Origin: Ignavibacteriales bacterium
GTDB lineage: Bacteria > Bacteroidota > Ignavibacteria > Ignavibacteriales > Melioribacteraceae
Length of the DNA stretch: 13,542 nucleotides
Direction of reading: 5' to 3'
Assembly (NCBI GenBank): GCA_016929735.1
Contig: JAFGID010000171.1
Location: forward strand, 1 to 13,542
How positions within the stretch are numbered: position 1 is the first letter of the stretch; every line of letters starts with the position of its first letter. Under the pieces are notes generated by a model that worked only from the letters and a program-made list of their open reading frames with translations, did not search any database and had not been told where the DNA came from. Shown here piece by piece: positions 8,701 through 13,542 of this stretch. The translations under genes were made by a program, and so were the position numbers.

Positions 8701-8780
8701 CGCCAATCACCGTTTTGCTGAGCGATTATAAATGCTGTAAACAGAAAATATAACGTTAATAAAATTTTGATTACTTTCAT
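5754..8780 (-). CDS. Large exported protein made of two ~487-aa tandem repeats, beta-rich, possibly truncated at the C-terminus
   Basis: This 1008-aa protein has a signal peptide (~1-21, ending FIIAQQ). Two long repeats follow, about 23-508 and 511-994. Paired landmarks are RTRKNGNWTGTDVWEV / RTKNNGDWTDYTNVWEM, VNWNCSGQTDSL / VVWNCSGQTNSV, GDQVTG / GDQFTG, FPMGTIGEYSPAS / FPIGTIGEYSPVS, IYCDDVAYSNPGW / IYCDDEAYGNPGW and YYYSGIEGG / YFYSGIPAGG, at a near-constant offset of 487-489 residues. Gly, Asn, Thr and Ser richness with short hydrophobic strands (LTVNDG, VNGSLINNGTI) suggests a beta-helix or stacked beta-sandwich surface protein. It ends LNLKVYLQGAYR, which looks like the first strand of another domain cut short, and there is no T9SS sorting domain. 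GAGGT 7 nt before the ATG supports the start. Upstream is copy B of the triple repeat element. An adhesin or surface-layer role is a guess. Confidence 0.85.
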   Translation of the reverse strand: MKVIKILLTLYFLFTAFIIAQQNGDWRTRKNGNWTGTDVWEVYLTEFNDWIPINASPPSGISSNIRIRHNINFNINGYYYDIIIASSRVLTIVSGFTLENRLNVTVNGSLINNGTIINKGSITGAGIKENRSTGVYEHALNGGTIPSMLWYEGSILNITGITTTAPTVNTQTDLYNVNWNCSGQTDSLTFPTNLNPNYGLTIQDDGSGSINIPSISFYCAVIQQSGTTVNLIDNITILSINEDFYYQNYGKLICNEYVISGSGGFSQIGGELHIGSPLGINGNIQCTLLPYFGNVTYVYTHAGDQVTGTNLPTDTIVSLQKTGSGVLTLINTNATISDSLVMSGSNSRLRVGDGQFLVLNSGASITGSGTQFIELDGTGYVRKYFSGDQTYSFPMGTIGEYSPASLTVSSISGSAYLDIYCDDVAYSNPGWTNYIDRHWRILRDGTITYEGSLTYLNGDVVGEKKGILFGRYTSDWEPVGGSIDTLTNILSISSTSSGNYYYSGIEGGVESFYFRTKNNGDWTDYTNVWEMSSDGVNWVAATRYPTYLDSTITIDDSVYVNINVTIDQTSNGGYLIVNSGTTLTVNDGVGDDLYNIGYIVNSGTIVKNGTIVNGSDFGSYVHARDGGEVPAMTWPGGQFSGKLYITGIINNAPIVNAQINLVSVVWNCSGQTNSVVLDTDLNPTNTLTIENTGSEFEFLYLPGMTFNGNVNQCTNAKVELAGNITILVDKSYSNSGLLSLSNKTISGDGIFSPNPFSSYISEHDQGIFGGNILLTVDQTSSGSLNYYFWAAGDQFTGRMIYPADTLYKAGGGLLTLSTPFIINYKLELNDFSTLRIPSGLHLIFKEWAIITGASSINFIELADATSYVKKIIGGVGTYEFPIGTIGEYSPVSYTQLPTVIPEPMVSIYCDDEAYGNPGWSTNYLQRYWNINGSDYSAVLTYLEADIVGDENSITFGRYYDNWQYTGGSIDAGTNTITVNSTKGSYFYSGIPAGGIKLNLKVYLQGAYR

Positions 8781-8845
8781 TTTCTACCTCATTTTTTGTT
8801 TTTGTTTAAAGTTTTATTTTTTTAAAAAAGATTTCTTATTTTTTA

Positions 8846-8872
8846 AACATATTTTTAAAAATATTTTTTCAA
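8846..8872 (-). promoter_or_regulatory. Promoter candidate of the 1008-aa protein gene
   Basis: On the minus strand TTGAAA (8872-8867) is followed by 15 nt and TATGTT (8851-8846), the latter continuing as TATGTTTA, close to the Bacteroidota TAnnTTTG box. TTGAAA lies at exactly the same distance from the repeat element as TTGATA in copy A. The short spacer leaves the -10 assignment uncertain. Confidence 0.45.
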
Positions 8873-8887
8873 CTTAATTATGTAAGT

Positions 8888-8949
8888 TGATGAACAATAA
8901 ATAATTATATGTATAAATCCTAATTATTATTATGCAAAATTTCTACTTT
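8888..8949 (-). promoter_or_regulatory. Triple 21-bp direct-repeat element, copy B (degenerate)
   Basis: Aligned without gaps from the AAAGTA box to the middle core, this copy keeps the AAAGTA-N6-TTGCA spacing and the middle core as TATACATATAATT (10 of 13 identical to copies A and C). The outer cores are weaker (CATAA, CATCA). The 21-bp phasing and the distance to the -35-like TTGAAA are unchanged. It lies ~110-170 bp upstream of the 1008-aa gene start. Without copies A and C it would not have been called. Confidence 0.5.
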
Positions 8950-8989
8950 ATATGCATCCTTTAAGAATATAAAATATTGCAGTAACTTA

Positions 8990-9020
8990 ATAAAAAAGAA
9001 TCACAAAACAATTTGAGATT
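8990..9020 (-). terminator. Intrinsic terminator after the transposase fragment
   Basis: On the minus strand AATCTCAAA pairs with TTTGTGATT (8 of 9 paired, one T-T mismatch) around a TTGT loop, followed by CTTTTTT. It begins 17 bp after the stop codon at 9038. The stem is AT-rich, but the geometry is correct. Confidence 0.6.
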
Positions 9021-9037
9021 ATTCTATTTTTCTTAGC

Positions 9038-9421
9038 TTACTTAAATACGGAACTCTTCCATATTAGTTCTTCTATCAACTCATTTATATTATTTGTAAC
9101 TCTTTTCGTACTTATATCTGGGTTACGGATATTCTGTATTGCTTTTCCTATTTTACTTACTATTCTATTTGCATTACTTGGATGAATATCAAAATATTTA
9201 CCTAACATTTCATATGTTAATCCCATATTTATAAACATCAAAAATATTAGTAATTGATTCTCTATGTCTAACTTGCTCGGTCTGCCTTTTTTCTTATTAT
9301 CTATTATTTTCTCAATTTCCATAACTAACACTTGAAATTCGGCAAAGCCAACATTGGTATATTGCCTGAATTTGTCTGGTTCTTGTTTTAATAGATTAAC
9401 ACTAATTATTTTATTTCCCAA
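9038..9421 (-). pseudogene. Transposase fragment: N-terminal helix-turn-helix of an IS5-superfamily-type DDE transposase, catalytic part missing
   Basis: The frame encodes 127 aa. Residues ~42-95 (KKGRPSKLDIENQLLIFLMFINMGLTYEMLGKYFDI and on to NANRIVSKIGKAI) match the HTH_Tnp_4-type helix-turn-helix that precedes the DDE nuclease in IS5-superfamily transposases, including the basic GRPSKL lead-in. The frame stops after NINELIEELIWKSSVFK, about where the D(G)TE catalytic segment would begin, and no DDE sequence follows downstream. The only in-frame start is TTG at 9421, preceded by GAAGGGA about 9 nt upstream; the first ATG is at residue 30. It overlaps a short coding remnant in another frame. 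It is most likely a dead IS remnant, though a domesticated stand-alone DNA-binding protein is possible because it keeps a ribosome-binding site and a terminator. Confidence 0.7.
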
Positions 9422-9501
9422 TTTAATTTCCCTTCTAAAACATCAAAATATTTATCATTTATTTTAATATTAACTTTATAACCATTCTCAAAATCACCTC
9501 T
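9406..9501 (-). pseudogene. Short coding remnant overlapping the start of the transposase fragment
   Basis: The minus-strand frame open from 9501 reads GYKVNIKINDKYFDVLEGK and ends NWEIK-stop at 9406. The composition is protein-like, but the frame has no ATG, GTG or TTG start. A strong Shine-Dalgarno (AAAGAGGTGA, 9503-9494) is followed by an ATG at 9485 in a different frame that stops after eight codons. One indel near 9485 would join that start to this reading. It overlaps the transposase fragment by 16 nt in a different frame. It may be the 3' end of a lost gene or a frameshifted 5' part of the same transposase. Confidence 0.35.
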
Positions 9502-9646
9502 TTATCATTACTTGTTTCTTATCTTCACGAACATGTTGTATCCACGCAAAATATCAATTGAACTTCTATTCATTTAATGCAATTTCAAATTATTTTAATT
9601 ATTGAATTTCAAAATTCTTAAATAACACAATGTCAAAGAACAACAT

Positions 9647-9695
9647 AAAAGGCCCCTCGCTCCGAGGGCTGTGGAGCGAGGGTCGGAGGCCTTTA
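9647..9695. repeat. Structured palindromic repeat, copy 1
   Basis: The outer stem AAAGGCC / GGCCTTT encloses an inner stem CCTCGCTCC / GGAGCGAGG with the loop GAGGGCTGT and an unpaired TCGGA on the 3' side. It is GC-rich in an AT-rich setting and ends TTTATGAAAAAA. It shares architecture with the copies at 9914 and 9991. It resembles REP-type extragenic palindromes, and there is no T-run that would make it a normal terminator. Confidence 0.75.
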
Positions 9696-9832
9696 TGAAA
9701 AAATAAATAAAAAATGTATAATAATATTTACTTTAATAGAAAATCAAAAAGTAAAACAATCTTTAAGCGGCATTTTAGCAACACAGCTCGTTGAGTAAAG
9801 TCGAAACGAACAAATTACAATTTAACAATATT

Positions 9833-9874
9833 AACCTGTAACTTTTAACCCGCAACCTATAACCTTTAACTCTT
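9833..9874. repeat. Degenerate 7-bp tandem repeat, six units
   Basis: Six consecutive heptamers each begin AAC: AACCTGT, AACTTTT, AACCCGC, AACCTAT, AACCTTT, AACTCTT. The phase is perfect although the last four positions vary. It is short and without spacers, so it is not a CRISPR. Two copies of TTCCAATA follow at 9881-9896. Confidence 0.6.
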
Positions 9875-9913
9875 AATATATTCCAATATTCCAATATTTA
9901 AATGAACAGTAAA

Positions 9914-9962
9914 TATGGCCCCCTCTCTCCGAGGGCTAACGAGAGAGGGGCGGAGTGCCATT
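9914..9962. repeat. Structured palindromic repeat, copy 2
   Basis: The outer stem ATGGC / GCCAT encloses an inner stem CCCCTCTCTC / GAGAGAGGGG with the loop CGAGGGCTAAC. The loop keeps the GAGGGCT of copy 1 while both stems differ by paired changes. The 3' side again has an unpaired CGGAGT and is followed by TATGAAAAAA. Confidence 0.75.
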
Positions 9963-9990
9963 ATGAAAAAAAACAAACTTTTAACAAAAA

Positions 9991-10032
9991 GGGTCCTCTC
10001 CCCATAAAATACTGAGGAGGGGTAGGAGTCCC
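9991..10032. repeat. Structured palindromic repeat, copy 3
   Basis: The outer stem GGG(T) / (G)TCCC encloses an inner stem CCTCTCC / GGAGGGG (one T-G), with a longer AT-rich loop and an unpaired TAGGA on the 3' side. ATGAAAT follows. It is the most diverged copy and lacks the GAGGGCT loop. Confidence 0.65.
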
Positions 10033-10116
10033 ATCATGAAATAAAAGCAAATATTTTTAACGACTTTTTATTGTTATATTTTTAAAAAAATCAAAGAACT
10101 TGTTTTTCTGATGTGC

Positions 10117-10143
10117 AATATATTAGAAATATTTAATTATCAA
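10117..10143 (-). promoter_or_regulatory. Orphan promoter candidate associated with repeat element copy C
   Basis: On the minus strand TTGATA (10143-10138) is identical to the -35 hexamer of copy A and lies 16 nt after the third CACAC core. TATATT follows after 15 nt (10122-10117), or TATTGC after 17 nt. No intact gene follows for ~700 bp, so the product would be a noncoding transcript through the palindromic repeats, or the target gene has been lost. Confidence 0.4.
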
Positions 10144-10159
10144 ATAGTAGTTTACTGCG

Positions 10160-10221
10160 GTGTGAAAATAAAATAACTATGTGTGTAAATTTAATTTATA
10201 AGTGTGCAAAAAAAATACTTT
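10160..10221 (-). promoter_or_regulatory. Triple 21-bp direct-repeat element, copy C
   Basis: On the minus strand: AAAGTA, 6 nt, TTGCACACTTATA, then TTACACACATAGTT, then TTTCACACC. Plus-strand GTGTG cores are at 10202, 10181 and 10160, exactly 21 and 21 bp apart, as in copy A. The first 13 bases of the repeat block and the 12 bases around the middle core are identical to copy A. It begins only 6 bp after the stop codon of the LytTR regulator gene, with no terminator between. Confidence 0.65.
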
Positions 10222-10227
10222 TAAAAC

Positions 10228-11007
10228 CTATGCTATTGTCCATCCTTTCATTTTTTTTATTAAAATTTCTTTTTTCCTTGAAGAGACTTGCAGATAAGTA
10301 CCATCTCTCAACAAAGCAAAACCGCCTCTGGATTTATATTCTATACCATTCTCAACATATTTATTTTTAAATTCTTTAACATAAATTACATTTACTAAAT
10401 ACTTATCATGAATTCTCACGAAATTAAATTCATCCAGTAATTTCTCAAAATAATTCAGTGGTCTATTAACTGTATGTATTTCATTACTTTCAAGATATAA
10501 CTTTGCAGTAAAACCTTCAATTTCAAATCGAACAATTTCATTTATTTTATAAAAACAATATCCATTTGCTGTTTTAATTCTTATACGTTTTATATCTTCG
10601 TTTACTGCTTCTGCTAATAAATTCAACGTTTCGCCAGATACAATTTGCATATCTTGAAAACGAGAAATCGCCTCTTGTAGTCTTTTAGGAATAATAGGTT
10701 TAACTAAATAATCAAGTGCTGCAAATTCAAATGCCTTGACAGCATATTTTTCATAACCTGTAATAAAAATAATCTTGAAAGTTGGATCGTCAATTGCTTT
10801 TAAAATCTCAAAGGAAGTATTATTTCCAAGTACAACATCTAAAAATAATAATTCAGGATTAAGTTCATTTATTATTTTAATACCATCCTTTACATTTGAT
10901 GCAGTACCAACAACCTTAACTTCCTTTACATAATTCTTTAAAAGATTTTTAAAAAATAAAAGTTGTTTCTTGTCATCTTCTATTATGACTGTTCGAATTA
11001 ATTTCAT
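10228..11007 (-). CDS. LytTR-family response regulator
   Basis: This 259-aa protein counts from the ATG at 11007; the overlapping GTG at 11010 is too close to the GGGG Shine-Dalgarno. Residues ~1-118 are a receiver domain with the acidic pocket E10-D11-D12, phospho-acceptor Asp57 (LLFLDVVLG), Thr83 (IFITGYEKYA) and Lys103 (YLVKP), all in place. Residues ~141-251 are a LytTR DNA-binding domain (IRIKTANGYCFYKINEIVRFE, HTVNRPLNYFEKLL, FVRIHDKYLVNVIYV). It is the natural partner of the LytS-like kinase encoded next upstream, though 342 bp of repeat DNA separate them. LytTR proteins bind pairs of short direct repeats about two helical turns apart. Elements of that geometry lie right after this gene and in front of two exported-protein genes, which are therefore candidate targets. 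The intact active site argues for a working switch. Confidence 0.95.
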   Translation of the reverse strand: MKLIRTVIIEDDKKQLLFFKNLLKNYVKEVKVVGTASNVKDGIKIINELNPELLFLDVVLGNNTSFEILKAIDDPTFKIIFITGYEKYAVKAFEFAALDYLVKPIIPKRLQEAISRFQDMQIVSGETLNLLAEAVNEDIKRIRIKTANGYCFYKINEIVRFEIEGFTAKLYLESNEIHTVNRPLNYFEKLLDEFNFVRIHDKYLVNVIYVKEFKNKYVENGIEYKSRGGFALLRDGTYLQVSSRKKEILIKKMKGWTIA

Positions 11008-11097
11008 CACTCCCCTTCATGAAAATATAAAATATAAATTTCTAATTAAATTTACTAAATAATAATCTTTAAATCAACCCTTGTTACTCGTATTGTA

Positions 11098-11121
11098 AAC
11101 AAGGGGTTGCAACCCCTTGTT
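11098..11121. repeat. Perfect 24-bp palindrome
   Basis: AACAAGGGGTT, GC, AACCCCTTGTT reads identically on both strands. A partial extra copy of the arm (AACCCTTGTT) lies about 20 bp before it, which allows an alternative hairpin. It is an intergenic repeat or binding palindrome between kinase and regulator genes. It has no T-run, so it is not an ordinary terminator. Confidence 0.7.
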
Positions 11122-11195
11122 GAAACAATTTTCAAAGATGTCATCTTCATTAAAGGACTTACTAAACGAAACTTCTGAAAAATAATAAAATAATA

Positions 11196-11323
11196 TGTCA
11201 TTCTAAATTCCGATTTATCGGAATGAAGAATCTCAATTATAAATTACTATAAAATAAGTTTATTAATTTATTAGATTCTTCGCTTAGTTTACCCTTGAAC
11301 AAAGTGAAGGGCTCAGAATGACA
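11196..11323. repeat. 128-bp inverted-repeat element (MITE-like dispersed repeat)
   Basis: Perfect 9-bp ends TGTCATTCT / AGAATGACA enclose a second inverted pair GAAGAATCT / AGATTCTTC. Each half has its own hairpin: ATTCCGA / TCGGAAT on the left (11207-11224) and CCCTT / AAGGG on the right (11292-11311). There is no coding capacity. From memory, this TGTCATTCT...AAGAATCT pattern is a common intergenic repeat in Bacteroidota-group genomes; a genome-wide count was not possible here. It sits between the kinase and response regulator genes. Confidence 0.75.
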
Positions 11324-11349
11324 ATCTATTAATAATTTTTCAGATGTTT

Positions 11350-13134
11350 CTAAATAATAATATCTAATTCAACTCTTGTACCTTTAGGTTTACCTTTTTT
11401 ATCAATTAAATCAATAATCTTAACTTTAAGATTAGTTTTGTAAATTTTATTAATCAATTGAATCCTTTGTTCAACATTTCTTTGTCCAATTGATTTATAT
11501 TTTTTGGTTTTTATTTTTCTTTCCGCTGCTTTCTCTCGCCCTATTCCATTATCTTCAATAGTACAAAGCAGATTTTTTTCATTTATCTTTTTAAAAGAAA
11601 GCATAATTCTGCAGTTATCTTCTTTGTCAGCAAATCCATGTAAAATTGAATTTTCAATATACGGCTGAATAAGCATAGGTGGAATTTTAATTTCCTCGGT
11701 ATCAATACTTTTATCAATTTTTATTTTATAATCAAATATCTCGGCAAAACTTGATTTTTCTAGTTCAAGATATACTTTTAGATTTTCAATTTCATCAGCA
11801 AGTGCTATATATTCATGCTCTGAACTCTCAATTATTTTTCTCATTAGTTCTGTAAAGTTTCCTATATAATCTAATGAATTTTCGATATCTTCTGAAAGAA
11901 TAAAATTTTGGACTGCAGCCATTGAGTTAGATATAAAGTGTGGATTCATTTGCATCCGAAGCATTTTTTCTGTTGAATAAAGTTCTTTATTCTTTTGCTT
12001 TAATTTAATTTTATAATAAAAAATCACAGAGAAAAGTAACAAAACAATAATTCCTGATATTAAATATAATTTATCATTTTCCAATTTTTTGTTTTTTAAT
12101 TCAAGGATATTCTTTGCGTTTTCTATTCTCTCGGTTTGATATTTTGTCATCATATCAGCAATTTGTTGGCTTTTTGTTTCATTAAAGACGCTATCTTTTA
12201 ATTCTGAATAAGCAATATAATATTGCAATGCATTTGAACAATCATTTATGTTTCTATAATATTTATAGAATGAGTCATATATTTGCATCTGGAGATTAAT
12301 ATCGCCAACTTGGATTGCTGATTTAAGTGCATTCGTTAGATTTTCTTTTGCTTCAGCATAACGTTTTAGATTTAAAAATAAAAGTCCGATATTATTAAGT
12401 ATTATTGCTTTACCGACTTTATCATTCAATTCTGTGCAAATTTCCAGCGCTTCATAATAATAATTTAATGCTTTATTAAATTCATTTTTTTCATCAAGGA
12501 TATCTGCAATATTCGTTAATGAAATTATAATACCTTGTTTATTATTTAACTCTTTCTCAACTGCTAACGACTCTATATAGCTCTTTAAAGCTGCATCTAA
12601 ATCATTCAATTCCGAGTAGACAGTTCCTATAATATCTAATGAACTCGCAATACCTTTTTTGTAATTTATTTTTCTCGATAATTCTAAAGATTTTTGACAG
12701 TATTCTAATGCATTATTATAATATCCGCTCCGAAAATAACTTGCTCCAATATTAAAATAAGAATCGGAAACCCCAATAGAGTCATCAATTCCTTCACGCA
12801 GTTTTAATGCATGTAGAAAATATTCCAAGGATTTATGAAATTCACCTCTAATATCGTATGAGTTTCCAATACAGTCTAACGCTCTTGCCTCTCCTTTAAT
12901 ATAGTTTATCTCTTTCGCAATTTCTTGAGCAATCCTTGCATAAATAATTGTCGACTCGGGGTAAGAATAGTAATAACTAGTTGCTAATTCATTTAATAAA
13001 TCTACTTTTTTATTATTTTCTGAACTTTGAATTAACTTCTTAAGACTATCAACATTTTGTGCGGTAAAATAAGTATTTGATAAAAACATCACTGTTAAAA
13101 TATAATATAAATTATGTTTTTTAATTTTTGACAT
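11350..13134 (-). CDS. TPR-containing sensor histidine kinase, LytS/YehU type (His_kinase family)
   Basis: From the ATG at 13134 this is 594 aa. The frame stays open up to a TTG at 13218, but only the internal ATG is followed at once by a signal peptide (MSKIKKHNLYYILTVMFLSN to FTAQ), and GGA lies 8 nt ahead of it. Residues ~30-320 hold about seven tetratricopeptide repeats with TPR-like aromatic, Ala and Gly spacing (LDCIGNSYDIRGEFHKSLEY, YFNIGASYFRSGYYNNALEY and further copies). A coiled stretch follows, then a transmembrane helix (~356-379). The kinase core has His399 in MQMNPHFISNS, the N-box QPYIENSILHG (Asn495) and the G-box EDNGIG (~527-532). The TPRs are thus probably periplasmic and sense a protein or peptide ligand; the kinase is cytoplasmic. 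The LytTR regulator downstream is the likely phosphate acceptor. The usual NPHFLFNSL is altered to NPHFISNSM. Confidence 0.93.
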   Translation of the reverse strand: MSKIKKHNLYYILTVMFLSNTYFTAQNVDSLKKLIQSSENNKKVDLLNELATSYYYSYPESTIIYARIAQEIAKEINYIKGEARALDCIGNSYDIRGEFHKSLEYFLHALKLREGIDDSIGVSDSYFNIGASYFRSGYYNNALEYCQKSLELSRKINYKKGIASSLDIIGTVYSELNDLDAALKSYIESLAVEKELNNKQGIIISLTNIADILDEKNEFNKALNYYYEALEICTELNDKVGKAIILNNIGLLFLNLKRYAEAKENLTNALKSAIQVGDINLQMQIYDSFYKYYRNINDCSNALQYYIAYSELKDSVFNETKSQQIADMMTKYQTERIENAKNILELKNKKLENDKLYLISGIIVLLLFSVIFYYKIKLKQKNKELYSTEKMLRMQMNPHFISNSMAAVQNFILSEDIENSLDYIGNFTELMRKIIESSEHEYIALADEIENLKVYLELEKSSFAEIFDYKIKIDKSIDTEEIKIPPMLIQPYIENSILHGFADKEDNCRIMLSFKKINEKNLLCTIEDNGIGREKAAERKIKTKKYKSIGQRNVEQRIQLINKIYKTNLKVKIIDLIDKKGKPKGTRVELDIII

Positions 13135-13250
13135 TACATATTCCAAAATAATTTGAATATAATTGCAAAATTCATTTAAAACTGTATACAATTTATAAAA
13201 GAAAAACAAAACTTTCAATCAATTTCACATATTAAAATGTTATAAAACTT

Positions 13251-13280
13251 AAAAAAAAACCGCCTCTAATGAAGCGGTTT
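13251..13280 (-). terminator. Intrinsic terminator of the LysM protein gene
   Basis: On the minus strand AAACCGCTTC pairs with GAGGCGGTTT (10 bp, one G-U) around ATTA, followed by a run of T. It lies 24 bp after the stop codon at 13305 and isolates the kinase gene from it. Confidence 0.93.
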
Positions 13281-13304
13281 CCATTCTAATTTGTATTAAA
13301 ATAA

Positions 13305-13542
13305 TTATTTCACTTTTATTTTTTTACCATATTGGATGTCATTATTTTTAAGACTATTTATTTTTTTAAGTTCATCGACCGTTGTATTATATTTTTTTGC
13401 AATGTCCCATAAAGTTTCGCCTTTCTGAACTGTGTGTTCAGTTGTTGATGAATTTTTGGTTGTTGAAGTCTTATTATTGCTACTTTTAATTCCGGAAATA
13501 CTTAATTCATCACCGGCTTTTATTTTATCGCTTGTCAAATTA
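13305..13542 (-). CDS. LysM-domain protein, C-terminal part only (runs off the right edge)
   Basis: The frame is open to the window edge, and its first visible codons read NLTSDKIKAGDELSI, the end of one LysM domain. A Ser/Thr/Asn/Lys linker (SSNNKTSTTKNSSTTE) follows, then a complete LysM (HTVQKGETLWDIAKKYNTTVDELKKINSLKNNDIQYGKKIKVK) that closes the protein. So there are at least two LysM repeats, which bind peptidoglycan in the cell envelope. The apparent start near 13538 is a TTG inside the LysM fold, not the true start. The missing N-terminus could be a lytic transglycosylase (MltD-like) or a peptidase, both common partners of C-terminal LysM tandems; this cannot be decided here. Confidence 0.9.
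   Translation of the reverse strand, partial: NLTSDKIKAGDELSISGIKSSNNKTSTTKNSSTTEHTVQKGETLWDIAKKYNTTVDELKKINSLKNNDIQYGKKIKVK

Larger units (their letters stand above)
9422..10227. other. Gene-poor region of about 800 bp filled with repeats and remnants
   Basis: There is no intact gene on either strand. In order it holds the remnant at 9406-9501, three copies of a structured palindromic repeat (9647, 9914, 9991), a GC-richer fragment at 9786-9811 (GCTCGTTGAG / TCGAAACGAAC) like those in dispersed Bacteroidota repeats, a heptamer array (9833-9874), a short 8-bp tandem TTCCAATA (9881-9896), and the orphan promoter with triple repeat element (10117-10221). It lies between the response regulator and the exported-protein genes and looks like a site of past insertion and decay. 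Confidence 0.8.

Noticed and set aside
9833..9874. Short tandem repeats as a CRISPR
   Set aside because: Units are 7 bp without spacers, and no cas gene is present.
10179..10370. Plus-strand 63-codon frame across the end of the response regulator gene
   Set aside because: It overlaps the LytTR coding region antisense and starts inside repeat element C, with no ribosome-binding site.
13135..13218. N-terminal extension of the kinase to a TTG at 13218
   Set aside because: It would put 28 residues in front of a typical signal peptide; the ATG at 13134 is directly followed by that signal peptide and has a GGA upstream.

Overview
The window is AT-rich, and every supported gene lies on the minus strand, so it should be read from high to low coordinates. 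It looks like chromosomal DNA from the Bacteroidota/Chlorobi/Ignavibacteriota (FCB) group, most like an Ignavibacteria-type organism. The evidence is a protein ending in a type IX secretion (T9SS) type-A sorting domain with the YPNPFNPTT signature, a TonB-dependent receptor with an N-terminal carboxypeptidase-regulatory-like domain, several exported beta-rich or FGE-like proteins, and intergenic repeats typical of that group. This assignment rests on motifs, not on a search.

Layout in transcription order. (1) At the right edge is the 3' end of a LysM protein, closed by a clear intrinsic terminator. (2) Next come a membrane sensor kinase (signal peptide, TPRs, one transmembrane helix, LytS/YehU-type kinase) and a LytTR response regulator, separated by about 340 bp of repeat DNA. 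(3) A gene-poor stretch of about 800 bp holds three copies of a structured palindromic repeat, a degenerate heptamer array, a short coding remnant and a transposase fragment with only its helix-turn-helix part. (4) Then follow a 1008-aa exported protein built of two long tandem repeats, a 167-aa exported protein of unknown function, and a probable two-gene unit of an FGE-like (SUMF1) exported protein and a T9SS-sorted subtilisin-like protease. (5) At the left edge a TPP riboswitch with an intrinsic terminator precedes a TonB-dependent receptor that runs off the window, probably an outer-membrane thiamin importer.

The most interesting structure is an intergenic element present three times (5527-5590, 8888-8949, 10160-10221). 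Read on the coding strand, it has three CACAC-centred direct repeats exactly 21 bp apart, an AAAGTA box at fixed distance on one side, and a TTGA(T/A)A -35-like hexamer 15-16 nt beyond the third repeat on the other. Two copies lie about 100 bp upstream of the start codons of the 167-aa and 1008-aa exported proteins. The third lies just after the LytTR regulator gene and points into the gene-poor region. Direct repeats two helical turns apart beside a -35 box are the arrangement expected for a LytTR regulator, so the working model is a local sensor-regulator circuit controlling exported proteins. The shared element and its phasing are visible in the sequence; the link to this regulator is inference.
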